A stretch of 64,000 bases of DNA, taken from NCBI GenBank assembly GCA_041395445.1, contig JAWLAO010000002.1, forward strand, positions 440,987 through 504,986, in the 5' to 3' direction. Of the stretch, positions 24,311 to 32,505 are shown in pieces. Position numbers and translations under genes: made by a program. A model generated the notes under the pieces. That model did no database searches and was not told where the DNA came from. It saw only the letters and a program-made list of their open reading frames with translations. The DNA is from Gammaproteobacteria bacterium. Lineage in GTDB: Bacteria > Pseudomonadota > Gammaproteobacteria > Xanthomonadales > Marinicellaceae. How positions within the stretch are numbered: the stretch's first letter is position 1; every line of letters starts with the position of its first letter.

Positions 24311-25019
24311 CAAAAAAACCATTGGTTCGTTCTTCCCGCGCAAGCAGGAACCAACCTCATCGTCATTCCAGCGCAGGCGGGAATCTATATCAGTATTACT
24401 TCTGTTGTTCTTCTGCCTAAGTATTTCGGCAAAAGACAACAATATCAGCTACAAGCAGGATGGTCCGTATCGAATTGTTACTGATAAGCATCTAATTAAT
24501 GATATTCCACTGAAAAATAAGGGTGGCTACCAAATGGTCGTGGAAATTCCCACAGGAACTCGCCAAAAGTGGGAAGTGAATCATAAATCCGGACAAATAG
24601 AGTGGGAATTCAAGGATGGAAAACCCAGAGAGGTTAAGTTTTTAGCTTATCCAGGAAATTACGGCTTTCTTCCACAAACACTGAGTGGTGATAATGATCC
24701 GCTGGATATCATTGTGTTGAGTGAAGCATTTAATCGTGGTGATATCATCGAAGTAAAAGTCCTGGGAATGCTTAAATTAAGTGACGGAGGAGAAAGCGAT
24801 AATAAAGTCATTGCTATAACTGAAGGTTCCGGGTTTAAAAAAATAGACTCGTTATCTGAAATGCTCGTCAAAGAACCCAACGTTATTCCAATCATCCGAC
24901 AATGGTTTGAAGGTTACAAAACTCCCGGGAAAATGGTTTTTTTGGGTTACGAAGATAAAAAGCAAACCATTGAATATATTGAAAAGGCTCATAAAAGATG
25001 GAAACTGGAAAAAAATTAA
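24294..25019 (+). CDS. ppa: Secreted inorganic pyrophosphatase with repeat-altered signal peptide
   Basis: The mature part (from about residue 50) is a family I pyrophosphatase, hydrolysing PPi to two phosphates: EIPTGTRQKWEVN, YPGNYGFLPQT and the metal-binding GDNDPLDIIVLSE signature. Unlike the usual cytoplasmic enzyme it has a hydrophobic core VLLLLFFCLSISA with a likely cleavage after SISA, so it is exported. The region before that core, about 25 residues (SFFPRKQEPTSSSFQRRRES), is encoded by a REP-like repeat (24322-24384). The ATG at 24294 overlaps the DUF4956 stop by 17 bases and is the only in-frame ATG close enough to the hydrophobic core. The frame also extends to an ATG at 24228. 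Confidence 0.85.
   Translation: MISLINKKTIGSFFPRKQEPTSSSFQRRRESISVLLLLFFCLSISAKDNNISYKQDGPYRIVTDKHLINDIPLKNKGGYQMVVEIPTGTRQKWEVNHKSGQIEWEFKDGKPREVKFLAYPGNYGFLPQTLSGDNDPLDIIVLSEAFNRGDIIEVKVLGMLKLSDGGESDNKVIAITEGSGFKKIDSLSEMLVKEPNVIPIIRQWFEGYKTPGKMVFLGYEDKKQTIEYIEKAHKRWKLEKN
24322..24384 (+). repeat. REP-like repeat with two imperfect hairpins, inside ppa 5' end
   Basis: There are two tandem imperfect palindromes: TTCCCGC-GCAA-GCAGGAA (24333-24350) and ATTCCAGC-GCAG-GCGGGAAT (24365-24384). The second matches the widespread CGTCATTCC(C)GC...GCGGGAAT class of intergenic repeat. The first is also flanked by TTGGTT/AACCAA. The whole element is read in frame as part of the pyrophosphatase leader. 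Confidence 0.75.
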
Positions 25020-25025
25020 ACACCT

Positions 25026-26204
25026 CTAAACCTTTTCAATCTCTTTCATCAATCTCTCAAGCTTAATTGTACGACCATAGATGCCTCCATCGTGCATTAG
25101 ATGTAATAAATGTGTTGGCTTAACTTCTTTCACAATCCACTCATAGAACTTGAACTGTTCATCAAGGGATAAGTTGTTAATATTAATGACTATTACCTCA
25201 GGGAATCCTAGAATAAAATTTTTCGCAATATATTGTCCAAATGAATCTGCTAATACTACCAGTTTAGTATCGGAATTTATCAAAGGGTTGGAGTATACAT
25301 AACTAATATTATTTTTATAGACACTTTGAATTCCATTAATACAGTTTTTTCCCTCACAAATAACTATATTAAATTCATCAAAATTATATTTTACAGAAGA
25401 ATCATAAAGTTTTAACCCAAGCGTATGAGTTCTCAAGTCCGTACTTACATTAACTTTCTCACTTTCAATATTCTGTATTGAATCAATACTCCATAAAGAC
25501 TTCATAATATCTTTAGCAATTATATTAGGTAGAATGCCATGCCAATGAAAGTGTTTTGGCAAATATACTTGAACCGAAGATTTTAAATCCAGCATTTTTT
25601 TCAGAGGGTAATAAATTCTGTAATGTTTTTCATTCATAAAGAGTGATTCCCACCATGCTGGTGAGTTTCTGGTACACCAACTTTTTTGTGGCTCTGGTAA
25701 GTTCTCTGGGTATATCTTTCCTTTGGTAGGGATAATAGCAATATCCGAAATAATATCTAGCCGTTTTGAATAATTTAATAATCCTTTAAAAAGACTGATA
25801 GTTTTTTGTTGAAACGTTTTTGGCAGTGATTGCACATTGCACACCGATTTAATGAGTAAGTTGGGGTTATCAGCAATGTGTGAATTGAAGTAAATAAAAC
25901 CATTGTTTCCAACGGTTATTTGTTTTGATGAAATCTCATTGAACAATTGATATCGAAGTTTATTGGAACTACGAATAAAAATTTTTCGGAACCCAAATTG
26001 ATCAGATAGATAATTATCAATTTGGTTTGTATACCCTTTAATATCATCTATTTTTTTCGGAAAAGAAGGTTTTTGAACTAACACTCTATTTTCATCACTT
26101 TTCAGTTTGTCTTTAGTAAATATATGTTTAACTGCTGGCATAGATATGACTAACATGAAAAGTGCTATGAATATTATCTGGTATATCTTTTTAAGCATGT
26201 TCAA
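25026..26204 (-). CDS. AlgJ/AlgX-like SGNH acetyltransferase, DHHW type
   Basis: This 392-residue protein has an N-terminal signal anchor (residues 8-24) and a periplasmic SGNH-type domain. The serine motif is LADSFGQ (D320, S321), and KHFHWHG (217-223) stands for the D-x-H-W box of AlgX/AlgJ O-acetyltransferases. Early residues SDENRVLVQKPSFP and YLSDQFGFRK are typical of the family. Its start overlaps the MBOAT gene by 4 bases (ATGA), the usual AlgI-AlgJ arrangement. It probably moves acetyl groups, brought across by the MBOAT protein, onto an exopolysaccharide. It converges with the CotH/VTC operon, only 6 bases from the ppa stop. Confidence 0.82.
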   Translation of the reverse strand: MNMLKKIYQIIFIALFMLVISMPAVKHIFTKDKLKSDENRVLVQKPSFPKKIDDIKGYTNQIDNYLSDQFGFRKIFIRSSNKLRYQLFNEISSKQITVGNNGFIYFNSHIADNPNLLIKSVCNVQSLPKTFQQKTISLFKGLLNYSKRLDIISDIAIIPTKGKIYPENLPEPQKSWCTRNSPAWWESLFMNEKHYRIYYPLKKMLDLKSSVQVYLPKHFHWHGILPNIIAKDIMKSLWSIDSIQNIESEKVNVSTDLRTHTLGLKLYDSSVKYNFDEFNIVICEGKNCINGIQSVYKNNISYVYSNPLINSDTKLVVLADSFGQYIAKNFILGFPEVIVININNLSLDEQFKFYEWIVKEVKPTHLLHLMHDGGIYGRTIKLERLMKEIEKV

Positions 26205-27607
26205 AATCTGAAATAAATAAATGGGTTGTAGCTACCACTGGCGATATTTAACAATGATAAAAGAAAAATTGATATATAATACATTTCAAACATGATTTTT
26301 AAGATTGTAACTTTGATATCAATTTGTAAATATTCTTTCATGTTCATCTGCCTGAATAAAAAATGATAGATTGGCATTGAAAAAACTGTAGCAAATATAA
26401 GCGTTACAGATAACGAACTAGTTAAGTATAGAGAGGGTACAAACTCAATCGTTTGACCTTGTCCTAATCCAAACATTGTCTTGAGGAAATAAACCAAGTG
26501 ATTGAAGTCCTCTGCTCTAAATATAACCCAACCTATTACTACTACGAACAATGTATAGGTATGGCTAAACAACCGCCAACTGGTATCAAGAAGTTTTTTA
26601 AATCCCAATCGTTCGAGTATTAAAAAAAATCCATGATATGCCCCCCAAATTATAAAAGTCCACGCAGCACCATGCCATAATCCGCACAACAAGAAAACTA
26701 CCATTAAGTTGATATAAGTGCGAAAAGGTGAAACCCTGTTACCTCCAAGAGGGATGTATAAATAATCTCTAAACCATGATGACAAACTCATGTGCCATCT
26801 ACGCCAAAACTCAGTAATTGATTTTGAAATGTAAGGATAATTAAAGTTTTGAGGAAAACTAAAACCCATGATTAAACCTAAGCCAATCGCCATGTTTGAA
26901 TATCCGGCAAAGTCGAAATAGATTTGTAATGAATAACTAAAAGCACCCAACCAAGCAGTTGAGGTTGTAAGGCTTGCTTGATTTAATGCAAAAATAGCAT
27001 CTGCTGATACAGCAACAGTATTGGCAATCAGTGCTTTTTGAGCCAGTCCTATAATAAATATCCGGACTCCTTTAGAAATGTTATCGAGGGTGTGAAACCT
27101 TGTATGAATTTGTTCAGCAACAGTTTTAAATCGTACGATAGGACCGGCAATTAACTGAGGAAACATCGAAATATAAAGTGCCAGATTAAAAATGTTTTTC
27201 TCAACCCGAGCCTCCTTACGATAAACATCAAACAAATAGGATATCGCCTGAAAGGTAAAAAAAGAAATTCCTAATGGTAAATGCACCTGTGATTCTGCTT
27301 TGAAAAAACTGATGTTTTCACCCAAAAAATTAAAATACTTGTAGTACCCAAGTAACACTAAATTAATTACAATCCCGGAAACAAGAACGGTCTTTTTAGT
27401 GAGATTAAAATTTTTATCAATCAATATTCCAAAAAGATAGTTGAGTCCAATAGATACCAATAAAAGAAGAACATACCCGGCTTCGCCCCAAGCATAAAAC
27501 AACAAACTGGCGATTAACAAAACCGTATTTTTAAAAGGAGTAATAAAATATAAAACCAAAAACAGCGGGAGAAAATAGAATAAAAATGTAATTGAACTAA
27601 AAACCAT
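26201..27607 (-). CDS. MBOAT family O-acyltransferase (AlgI-like)
   Basis: This 468-residue membrane protein has about ten helices and the MBOAT core: LPLGISFFTFQAISYL, PQLIAGPIVRF, FWRRWHMSLSSWFRDYLYIPLGG, and the catalytic histidine H312 in LLCGLWHGAAWTFIIWG. These proteins carry acetyl groups across the inner membrane for O-acetylation of alginate-like polymers. It is transcribed after the GDPD-like gene (1-base gap) and overlaps the SGNH partner gene. No polysaccharide synthase is in the window, so the acetylated polymer is unknown. Confidence 0.93.
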   Translation of the reverse strand: MVFSSITFLFYFLPLFLVLYFITPFKNTVLLIASLLFYAWGEAGYVLLLLVSIGLNYLFGILIDKNFNLTKKTVLVSGIVINLVLLGYYKYFNFLGENISFFKAESQVHLPLGISFFTFQAISYLFDVYRKEARVEKNIFNLALYISMFPQLIAGPIVRFKTVAEQIHTRFHTLDNISKGVRIFIIGLAQKALIANTVAVSADAIFALNQASLTTSTAWLGAFSYSLQIYFDFAGYSNMAIGLGLIMGFSFPQNFNYPYISKSITEFWRRWHMSLSSWFRDYLYIPLGGNRVSPFRTYINLMVVFLLCGLWHGAAWTFIIWGAYHGFFLILERLGFKKLLDTSWRLFSHTYTLFVVVIGWVIFRAEDFNHLVYFLKTMFGLGQGQTIEFVPSLYLTSSLSVTLIFATVFSMPIYHFLFRQMNMKEYLQIDIKVTILKIMFEMYYISIFLLSLLNIASGSYNPFIYFRF

Positions 27608-27608
27608 A

Positions 27609-28439
27609 TTAATTTAGAACCTGATTTCTATGAGATAGAATTTTATTGTCAGACAAATACATATAATCCGTAACCGTGCCATCAACACCTTCATTTACAA
27701 GTTTTTGAAATTCTTCCGGGTTATTAAGAGTCAGAGTATAGATAGTTAAATCCCTAAATCCAAATTGTTTTAACAAAGTCTCAAAATATTCTTTTTTGGG
27801 CTGGACAGAAATTGCATAAAGTTCTTTAGTTTTTAAAAATTCAACGATATCAGAGTTCAACTCCAAAGTTTTATACATAGCAAACATTATGTTTTTCTTG
27901 TTAAATCCCAGATTAATAATTTGTTGATATTCTTCCAGTTTGTACATTTGCGGGATGATTCTTTGATATGGATTTTTAATTGTTTTTATGATTTTTTTTA
28001 ATCCCTCGAGATTATTTTTTTTTATATCAGCAACCAATATCGCATCAGGATGATTTTCCATCCAGTTGGCAAACTGATTGAGCGAAAGTTGAGTTTGGCT
28101 AAAACTCATTTCAAATGTCATAAACTCCTTTAAAGTAGGAGGTTCTTTAGAACTCTTACCAAACAATCGTTGATATGTACGACTCCAGTCATGAATTAAT
28201 ACGAGCTCATTATCACTGGTCCAGTTGAAATCCATTTCAAAATATCGAAGTCCAAATTCATAGTTATGATTTATGGCTTCCAGTGAGTTGAGATAGATCA
28301 GACCATTAATGCCACCACCTGCGTGGGCTATAAAAAGGGGTTTTCTTATTGGTTTGACATCAAAAAACCTATTGAAAATAATAAATGCTAACAAGAAAAT
28401 GATTATTGAAACAATTATGATTCTCGTAGGTTTTTTCAT
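27609..28439 (-). CDS. Glycerophosphodiester phosphodiesterase-like protein, membrane-anchored
   Basis: This 276-residue protein has an N-terminal signal anchor (residues 7-24) and a GDPD TIM barrel. The catalytic and metal residues are H39 (FIAHAGGG), E54 (NSLEA), E68-x-D70 (FEMDFNW) and H83 (LIHDW). The family cleaves glycerophosphodiesters, including teichoic-acid-like or phosphoglycerol-modified glycans when exported. Being first in an operon with an MBOAT/SGNH pair, it may edit phosphoglycerol or recycle lipid headgroups on a surface polymer. That is inference. Confidence 0.83.
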   Translation of the reverse strand: MKKPTRIIIVSIIIFLLAFIIFNRFFDVKPIRKPLFIAHAGGGINGLIYLNSLEAINHNYEFGLRYFEMDFNWTSDNELVLIHDWSRTYQRLFGKSSKEPPTLKEFMTFEMSFSQTQLSLNQFANWMENHPDAILVADIKKNNLEGLKKIIKTIKNPYQRIIPQMYKLEEYQQIINLGFNKKNIMFAMYKTLELNSDIVEFLKTKELYAISVQPKKEYFETLLKQFGFRDLTIYTLTLNNPEEFQKLVNEGVDGTVTDYMYLSDNKILSHRNQVLN

Positions 28440-28573
28440 TATTTCTTGAAGTTAATTTAAACTCTTATTATGTTGAGGCAAAAAAAGGCCTAATTATAAA
28501 CATTTATCCAGACTAAACAAGAAATTGGCTATAATGTAGGGACTCGGGAAAATAGCATATCAGTTTTTAAAAA

Positions 28574-30067
28574 ATGTCTGAACAATTAAAAAATTATTAC
28601 GCAGCTGTGGATTTGGGTTCCAACTCCTTTCATATGATTGTAGCTGAGATGATTGATAACCAGATGCATGTTATTGATAGTCATAAGGATATGGTTCGGT
28701 TGGCTGACGGTTTGGATGCCAAAGGGAATCTTAGTGAAGAGAAAATGAAGTTTGCCATCCAATCACTGCGAAAAATTGGTCAAAGAATAAAACACATTCC
28801 CAAATCACATGTTCGGATTGTCGGAACGAACACACTTCGATTGGCAAAAAATGCCAAGGTTTTTATGAAAAGAGCTCAAAAAGCTTTGGGCAAGTCTATT
28901 GAGGTGATCTCAGGCCGTGAAGAAGCAAGAATTTTGTATCTGGGCGTGGCTCATAGTATTCAAAATGATGAACACAATCGATTGGTGATTGACATTGGTG
29001 GTGGTTCGACAGAGTTAATTATTGGCAATGATTTTACTCCGATATTACGAGAAAGTTTACACATGGGATGTGTGAGCTATACCAACAAATTTTTTTCTGA
29101 TGGTTTAATTACGCCTGAAAACTGGAATAAGGCTGTGTTGCATGCTCACAGACAGGTAGTTCCGATTGCTTTGGAGTATAAACAATTGGGTTGGGACTTG
29201 GCAGTTGGCGCGTCAGGAACTCTGAGAGCGACTGTGAGTGTTCTTACAGAGAATGGACTAACAAATGAGGGAATTGATCCGCAAAGTTTAAATCAGTTGA
29301 TTGAAAAATGCTTGCAACTTGGAAGTATTAAGAAACTAAGTCGAATAAAAGGATTAAGTCTGCAACGAATGCCGGTGTTTATTGGTGGATTGGCAATTAT
29401 CAAGGGTTTATTTGATGCTTTGGACATCAAGCGTATGATTGGTTGTAACGGAGCCTTGCGAGAAGGTTTGATTTATGATTTGAGTGGTCGCCTCAATCAC
29501 AATGATATTCGCAAAAGAACAATCGAAAAGTTATGCAAACAGTTTGAGGTTAATATCTTTCAATCTGAGCTTGTGCGAGCGAGCTTGAATAAAATGCTAG
29601 ATATCCTTAATCTAAAGTTAAGCGACAAACAAAAAAGATTGTTAAGGTGGGCGACAAAACTCCATGAGCTTGGTCTGAAAATATCCCATTCGCACTTTGA
29701 AGAACATGCTGCATATATTTTGAATCATGCGGATATGCCGGGATTTGCTCAACACGAACAAGATAAACTGGCAGCAATTATTGCATCACAAAGACGAAAA
29801 ATTAAGACAGAGTGGTTACAGAGACTTTCACGAGAGCAAAAAGAAAAAGTGATTCCTTTGATAGTACTGTTTCGTTTGGCGGTTTTATTGAATCGTTCCC
29901 GTGTTGAAATTGAGTTTGGACTCGAGAGAATTGAAATAGATAACAAGAATGTTTCCGTCTATTTCAACCAAAACTGGCTGGAGGAACATCCTCTCACCCA
30001 AGAAGATATGTATGCTGAAATAAATTATATGAAAGCACTGAATATAAATTATAAATTATTCAGTTAA
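28574..30067 (+). CDS. ppx: Exopolyphosphatase Ppx/GppA
   Basis: This 497-residue protein contains the two actin-like ATPase subdomains of the Ppx/GppA family (AAVDLGSNSFHMIVAE and LVIDIGGGSTELIIG) and the C-terminal HD-type domain (HELGLKISHSHFEEHAAYI). It removes terminal phosphates from polyphosphate or converts pppGpp to ppGpp. The two-domain layout of about 500 residues cannot separate Ppx from GppA with certainty. TATAAT at 28530-28535 is a likely -10 box. Its 3' end overlaps the convergent TraB-like gene by 12 bases. With a VTC-type polymerase 5 kb away, polyphosphate turnover is the attractive reading. Confidence 0.9.
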   Translation: MSEQLKNYYAAVDLGSNSFHMIVAEMIDNQMHVIDSHKDMVRLADGLDAKGNLSEEKMKFAIQSLRKIGQRIKHIPKSHVRIVGTNTLRLAKNAKVFMKRAQKALGKSIEVISGREEARILYLGVAHSIQNDEHNRLVIDIGGGSTELIIGNDFTPILRESLHMGCVSYTNKFFSDGLITPENWNKAVLHAHRQVVPIALEYKQLGWDLAVGASGTLRATVSVLTENGLTNEGIDPQSLNQLIEKCLQLGSIKKLSRIKGLSLQRMPVFIGGLAIIKGLFDALDIKRMIGCNGALREGLIYDLSGRLNHNDIRKRTIEKLCKQFEVNIFQSELVRASLNKMLDILNLKLSDKQKRLLRWATKLHELGLKISHSHFEEHAAYILNHADMPGFAQHEQDKLAAIIASQRRKIKTEWLQRLSREQKEKVIPLIVLFRLAVLLNRSRVEIEFGLERIEIDNKNVSVYFNQNWLEEHPLTQEDMYAEINYMKALNINYKLFS

Positions 30068-30937
30068 GTCCCATGCATTAACCCAGTCAGTTTTCACCGG
30101 TTTGAAATTAAAGTCGGTAATAAGCAGTTCTTCCATTTCAGGCATGTGTGCAGCGCCATAGAAAATAGCGAGCTTTTTATGGCCTTTATCCAATTGTTCT
30201 CTTAATACTTTTAATGCTTTCAGGTTTCTTGTTGTTAGAATGGTTGAGCCTTCCTTGCCCTCTAGAGCATTCATTACCGGATCCATCTCAATAAACTGAA
30301 CAGCCACTAATTGCTTTAGCTTAGCTTCTCTGTTGTTTGAAAACATGGCAAATATCAAATCCATATCGTTAATTGCATTTGGGTTTGTCGCTTGCTGTTG
30401 CATACCAACTAGCCACATACGCAAAAACATGGATAAAAACGATTCTCCTTTTTCATCCATGCTTTTGACAAAATCGTCCGGTGAAATGTCTGCATGGACA
30501 AAGTTTTCAGCATCATAATCCACCTCATCCAGCTGAAAAGTCAAACCAAGAACATTTTTCATACCATGCTGAAGCGCTGACAACATGCTTTTGCCCTCAC
30601 CTGCACTTTTATCGCTAACTTTTGTACCCTCAGGAGCTACTAATTCATAGAGCACAGCATCATAGTTTTTAAATAAGGAGTTGAGAGACTCATAATATGA
30701 CTTATCACCAACATGAACAGCACTGATTAAGTCCACATAAACATTTGAGGGGTAATTGTTGGCTGGAGCGTATCTCACATTAGCCAATTGTAGATACTGA
30801 GGGGCATTGTTTTCATTATACTGAATTCGTAAAAACTGAGTTTTATCATTTTCGACTTGTGAAGAAACGTTAGTTTGCTCCTGAGAGTTGACAATGAGTG
30901 CTGTTAACAGGGAGTAAAATAAAACAAATAATTTCAT
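30056..30937 (-). CDS. TraB/GumN-like secreted protein
   Basis: This 293-residue protein has a signal peptide (residues 1-18) and an erythromycin-esterase/TraB-type fold. VDLISAVHVGDKSYYESLN and YDAVLYELVAPEG at the start and YGAAHMPEMEELL near the end are the conserved blocks of the TraB/PrgY/GumN family, thought to be metal-dependent proteases of the Tiki type. A predicted exported peptidase is therefore reasonable. The start has upstream space of 155 bp shared with the divergent LOG gene. Confidence 0.78.
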   Translation of the reverse strand: MKLFVLFYSLLTALIVNSQEQTNVSSQVENDKTQFLRIQYNENNAPQYLQLANVRYAPANNYPSNVYVDLISAVHVGDKSYYESLNSLFKNYDAVLYELVAPEGTKVSDKSAGEGKSMLSALQHGMKNVLGLTFQLDEVDYDAENFVHADISPDDFVKSMDEKGESFLSMFLRMWLVGMQQQATNPNAINDMDLIFAMFSNNREAKLKQLVAVQFIEMDPVMNALEGKEGSTILTTRNLKALKVLREQLDKGHKKLAIFYGAAHMPEMEELLITDFNFKPVKTDWVNAWDLTE

Positions 30938-31092
30938 GTGGTTAATAGATACAAACAGAACACCAATTCTAAGGTCTTATGATTAGACTTCAAGGTTTAT
31001 CTGTTGATTCTTTGTATATCAATGAGTTATTGGTAAAGTTTTTCGATTGTAAAAATGTTGTTATAATGCTCTTTTTTTCAAATTCGAATATT

Positions 31093-31665
31093 ATGAAATC
31101 ATTAGCCGTTTATTGTTCGTCCAGCAATATCATTCACCAAGACTACTTCGAGGCTGCGAGAATGCTTGGAAAAGCGATGGCTGAGAAAAGTTTTCAATTG
31201 GTTTATGGCGGAGGAATGGTTGGATTGATGGGAGAAGTTGCCCGTAGTGTCAAACAACACGGTGGTAAAACTCTGGGCGTGGTCCCTGAAGCTCTCAATT
31301 TAGATAATGTTGTTAACGATATTGATGACGAGCTCATTATTACAACAGGAATGAGGGAAAGAAAAGCCATTATGGATGACAGGGCTGATGCTTTTCTGGG
31401 CTTGCCCGGTGGTTTTGGAACTTTTGAAGAAATGTTTGAAGTTTTGACCTTGAAGCAACTTGGCTATCATAATAAACCGATTGTGTTTCTTAATATCAGA
31501 GGATATTACGATAAATTGCTCGATATGTTTGATCATATTTATTCAGAACAGTTTGCGAAACCGGAATACCGACAGCTTTATCATGTTTCAGAAAATGTGT
31601 TGGATGTGATTGATTATTTGTCAGAATATCAACCTCCTCAACTGCCTGATAAATGGTTTGTATAG
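31093..31665 (+). CDS. LOG family nucleotide 5'-monophosphate phosphoribohydrolase (TIGR00730)
   Basis: This 190-residue protein has the LOG signature LPGGFGTFEEMFEVLT and the Rossmann-type KSLAVYCSSSN start. Members split the N-glycosidic bond of nucleoside monophosphates (cytokinin activation in plants, nucleotide salvage or housekeeping in bacteria). The frame is open 38 codons further upstream, but the ATG at 31093 gives the usual family N terminus. A TATAAT at 31062-31067, inside that upstream stretch, is probably the -10 box and rules out the longer form. Confidence 0.9.
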   Translation: MKSLAVYCSSSNIIHQDYFEAARMLGKAMAEKSFQLVYGGGMVGLMGEVARSVKQHGGKTLGVVPEALNLDNVVNDIDDELIITTGMRERKAIMDDRADAFLGLPGGFGTFEEMFEVLTLKQLGYHNKPIVFLNIRGYYDKLLDMFDHIYSEQFAKPEYRQLYHVSENVLDVIDYLSEYQPPQLPDKWFV

Positions 31666-31812
31666 GCTTTCTAAAATCAAATATGACATTTATGTTACAA
31701 AATTGAAGTATTTGTTATATTTGTAATAAGTCTCGAAATTATTGTTTCCAAATAAAAATGCCTGAAGGTCGTTTTGAGGTAAAATGAACTATTCATTTTA
31801 TCGAGAGAAACA

Positions 31813-32490
31813 ATGGTCAAAAATATTATTTCTGAAATGTTGGGAAAATCACCTGTTTTTCCAATTCAGGGGCATATAAAAACAGCTTATAAAAGTGCTG
31901 AGTTATTGCCGGATTTATTTCGTGCTGCCAATTTGAATGACTGGAGCAAAGTTGAATCTATCAATGCAGAGATTCGCAAATTAGAAAATGAGGCGGATGA
32001 GCAAAAATTGAAAATTCGCTCCAATCTTCCGAAAAGTCTTTTTATGCCGGTTCCGAGACAAGATTTGCTTGAGCTCGTTTTGGTACAAGATCGAATTGCT
32101 AATTTGTCTAAAAGCATATCCGCTATGGTCAAACAAAGAAAAATCCAGATTCCCGCAGAATTCTTTGATGAGTTTATGGAGTTTGTTGAGCTTTGTGTGA
32201 ATGCAGCGAAATCAGCACGTAAAAGTGTCAATGAATTGGATGAGTTGTATGAAACTGGTTTCAGAGGTGCAGAAGTCGACCTCGTTCAAAAGTTGATTGA
32301 TAAACTTGATGTGCTCGAAACAGAAACAGATAACAAACAAGACTCTGTGCAACAAGCTTTATTTAAAATTGAAAAGCAGTTGGATGCAGTTGAAGTTATG
32401 TTTTTATACAAATTAATTGACAAGGTTGGCGGAATCGCTGATCAATCGGAAAGAGTGGGTCGTCGCTTAGAAATCTTATTGGCGAAGTAA
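31813..32490 (+). CDS. DUF47/TIGR00153 PhoU-like phosphate transport regulator
   Basis: This 225-residue all-helical protein belongs to the PhoU-like DUF47 family. The KSPVFPIQGHIKTAYKSAELLPDLF start, the LPKSLFMPVPRQDLLELVLVQDRIA stretch and the final KVGGIADQSERVGRRLEILL are characteristic. These proteins accompany Pit-type transporters and are believed to regulate them. It lies 15 bases before the pit gene, in the same operon. The 147 bp upstream hold TAAAAT (31780-31785) as a possible -10. Confidence 0.9.
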   Translation: MVKNIISEMLGKSPVFPIQGHIKTAYKSAELLPDLFRAANLNDWSKVESINAEIRKLENEADEQKLKIRSNLPKSLFMPVPRQDLLELVLVQDRIANLSKSISAMVKQRKIQIPAEFFDEFMEFVELCVNAAKSARKSVNELDELYETGFRGAEVDLVQKLIDKLDVLETETDNKQDSVQQALFKIEKQLDAVEVMFLYKLIDKVGGIADQSERVGRRLEILLAK

Positions 32491-32505
32491 TCAAGAGGAA
32501 ATATT

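Noticed and set aside
31683..31700. PhoB-box-like sequence upstream of the DUF47-pit operon
   Set aside because: Read on the opposite strand it gives ATGTCAT with a degenerate partner TTGTAAC four bases away. The second half matches poorly, the orientation is reversed and it lies 113 bases from the start codon.
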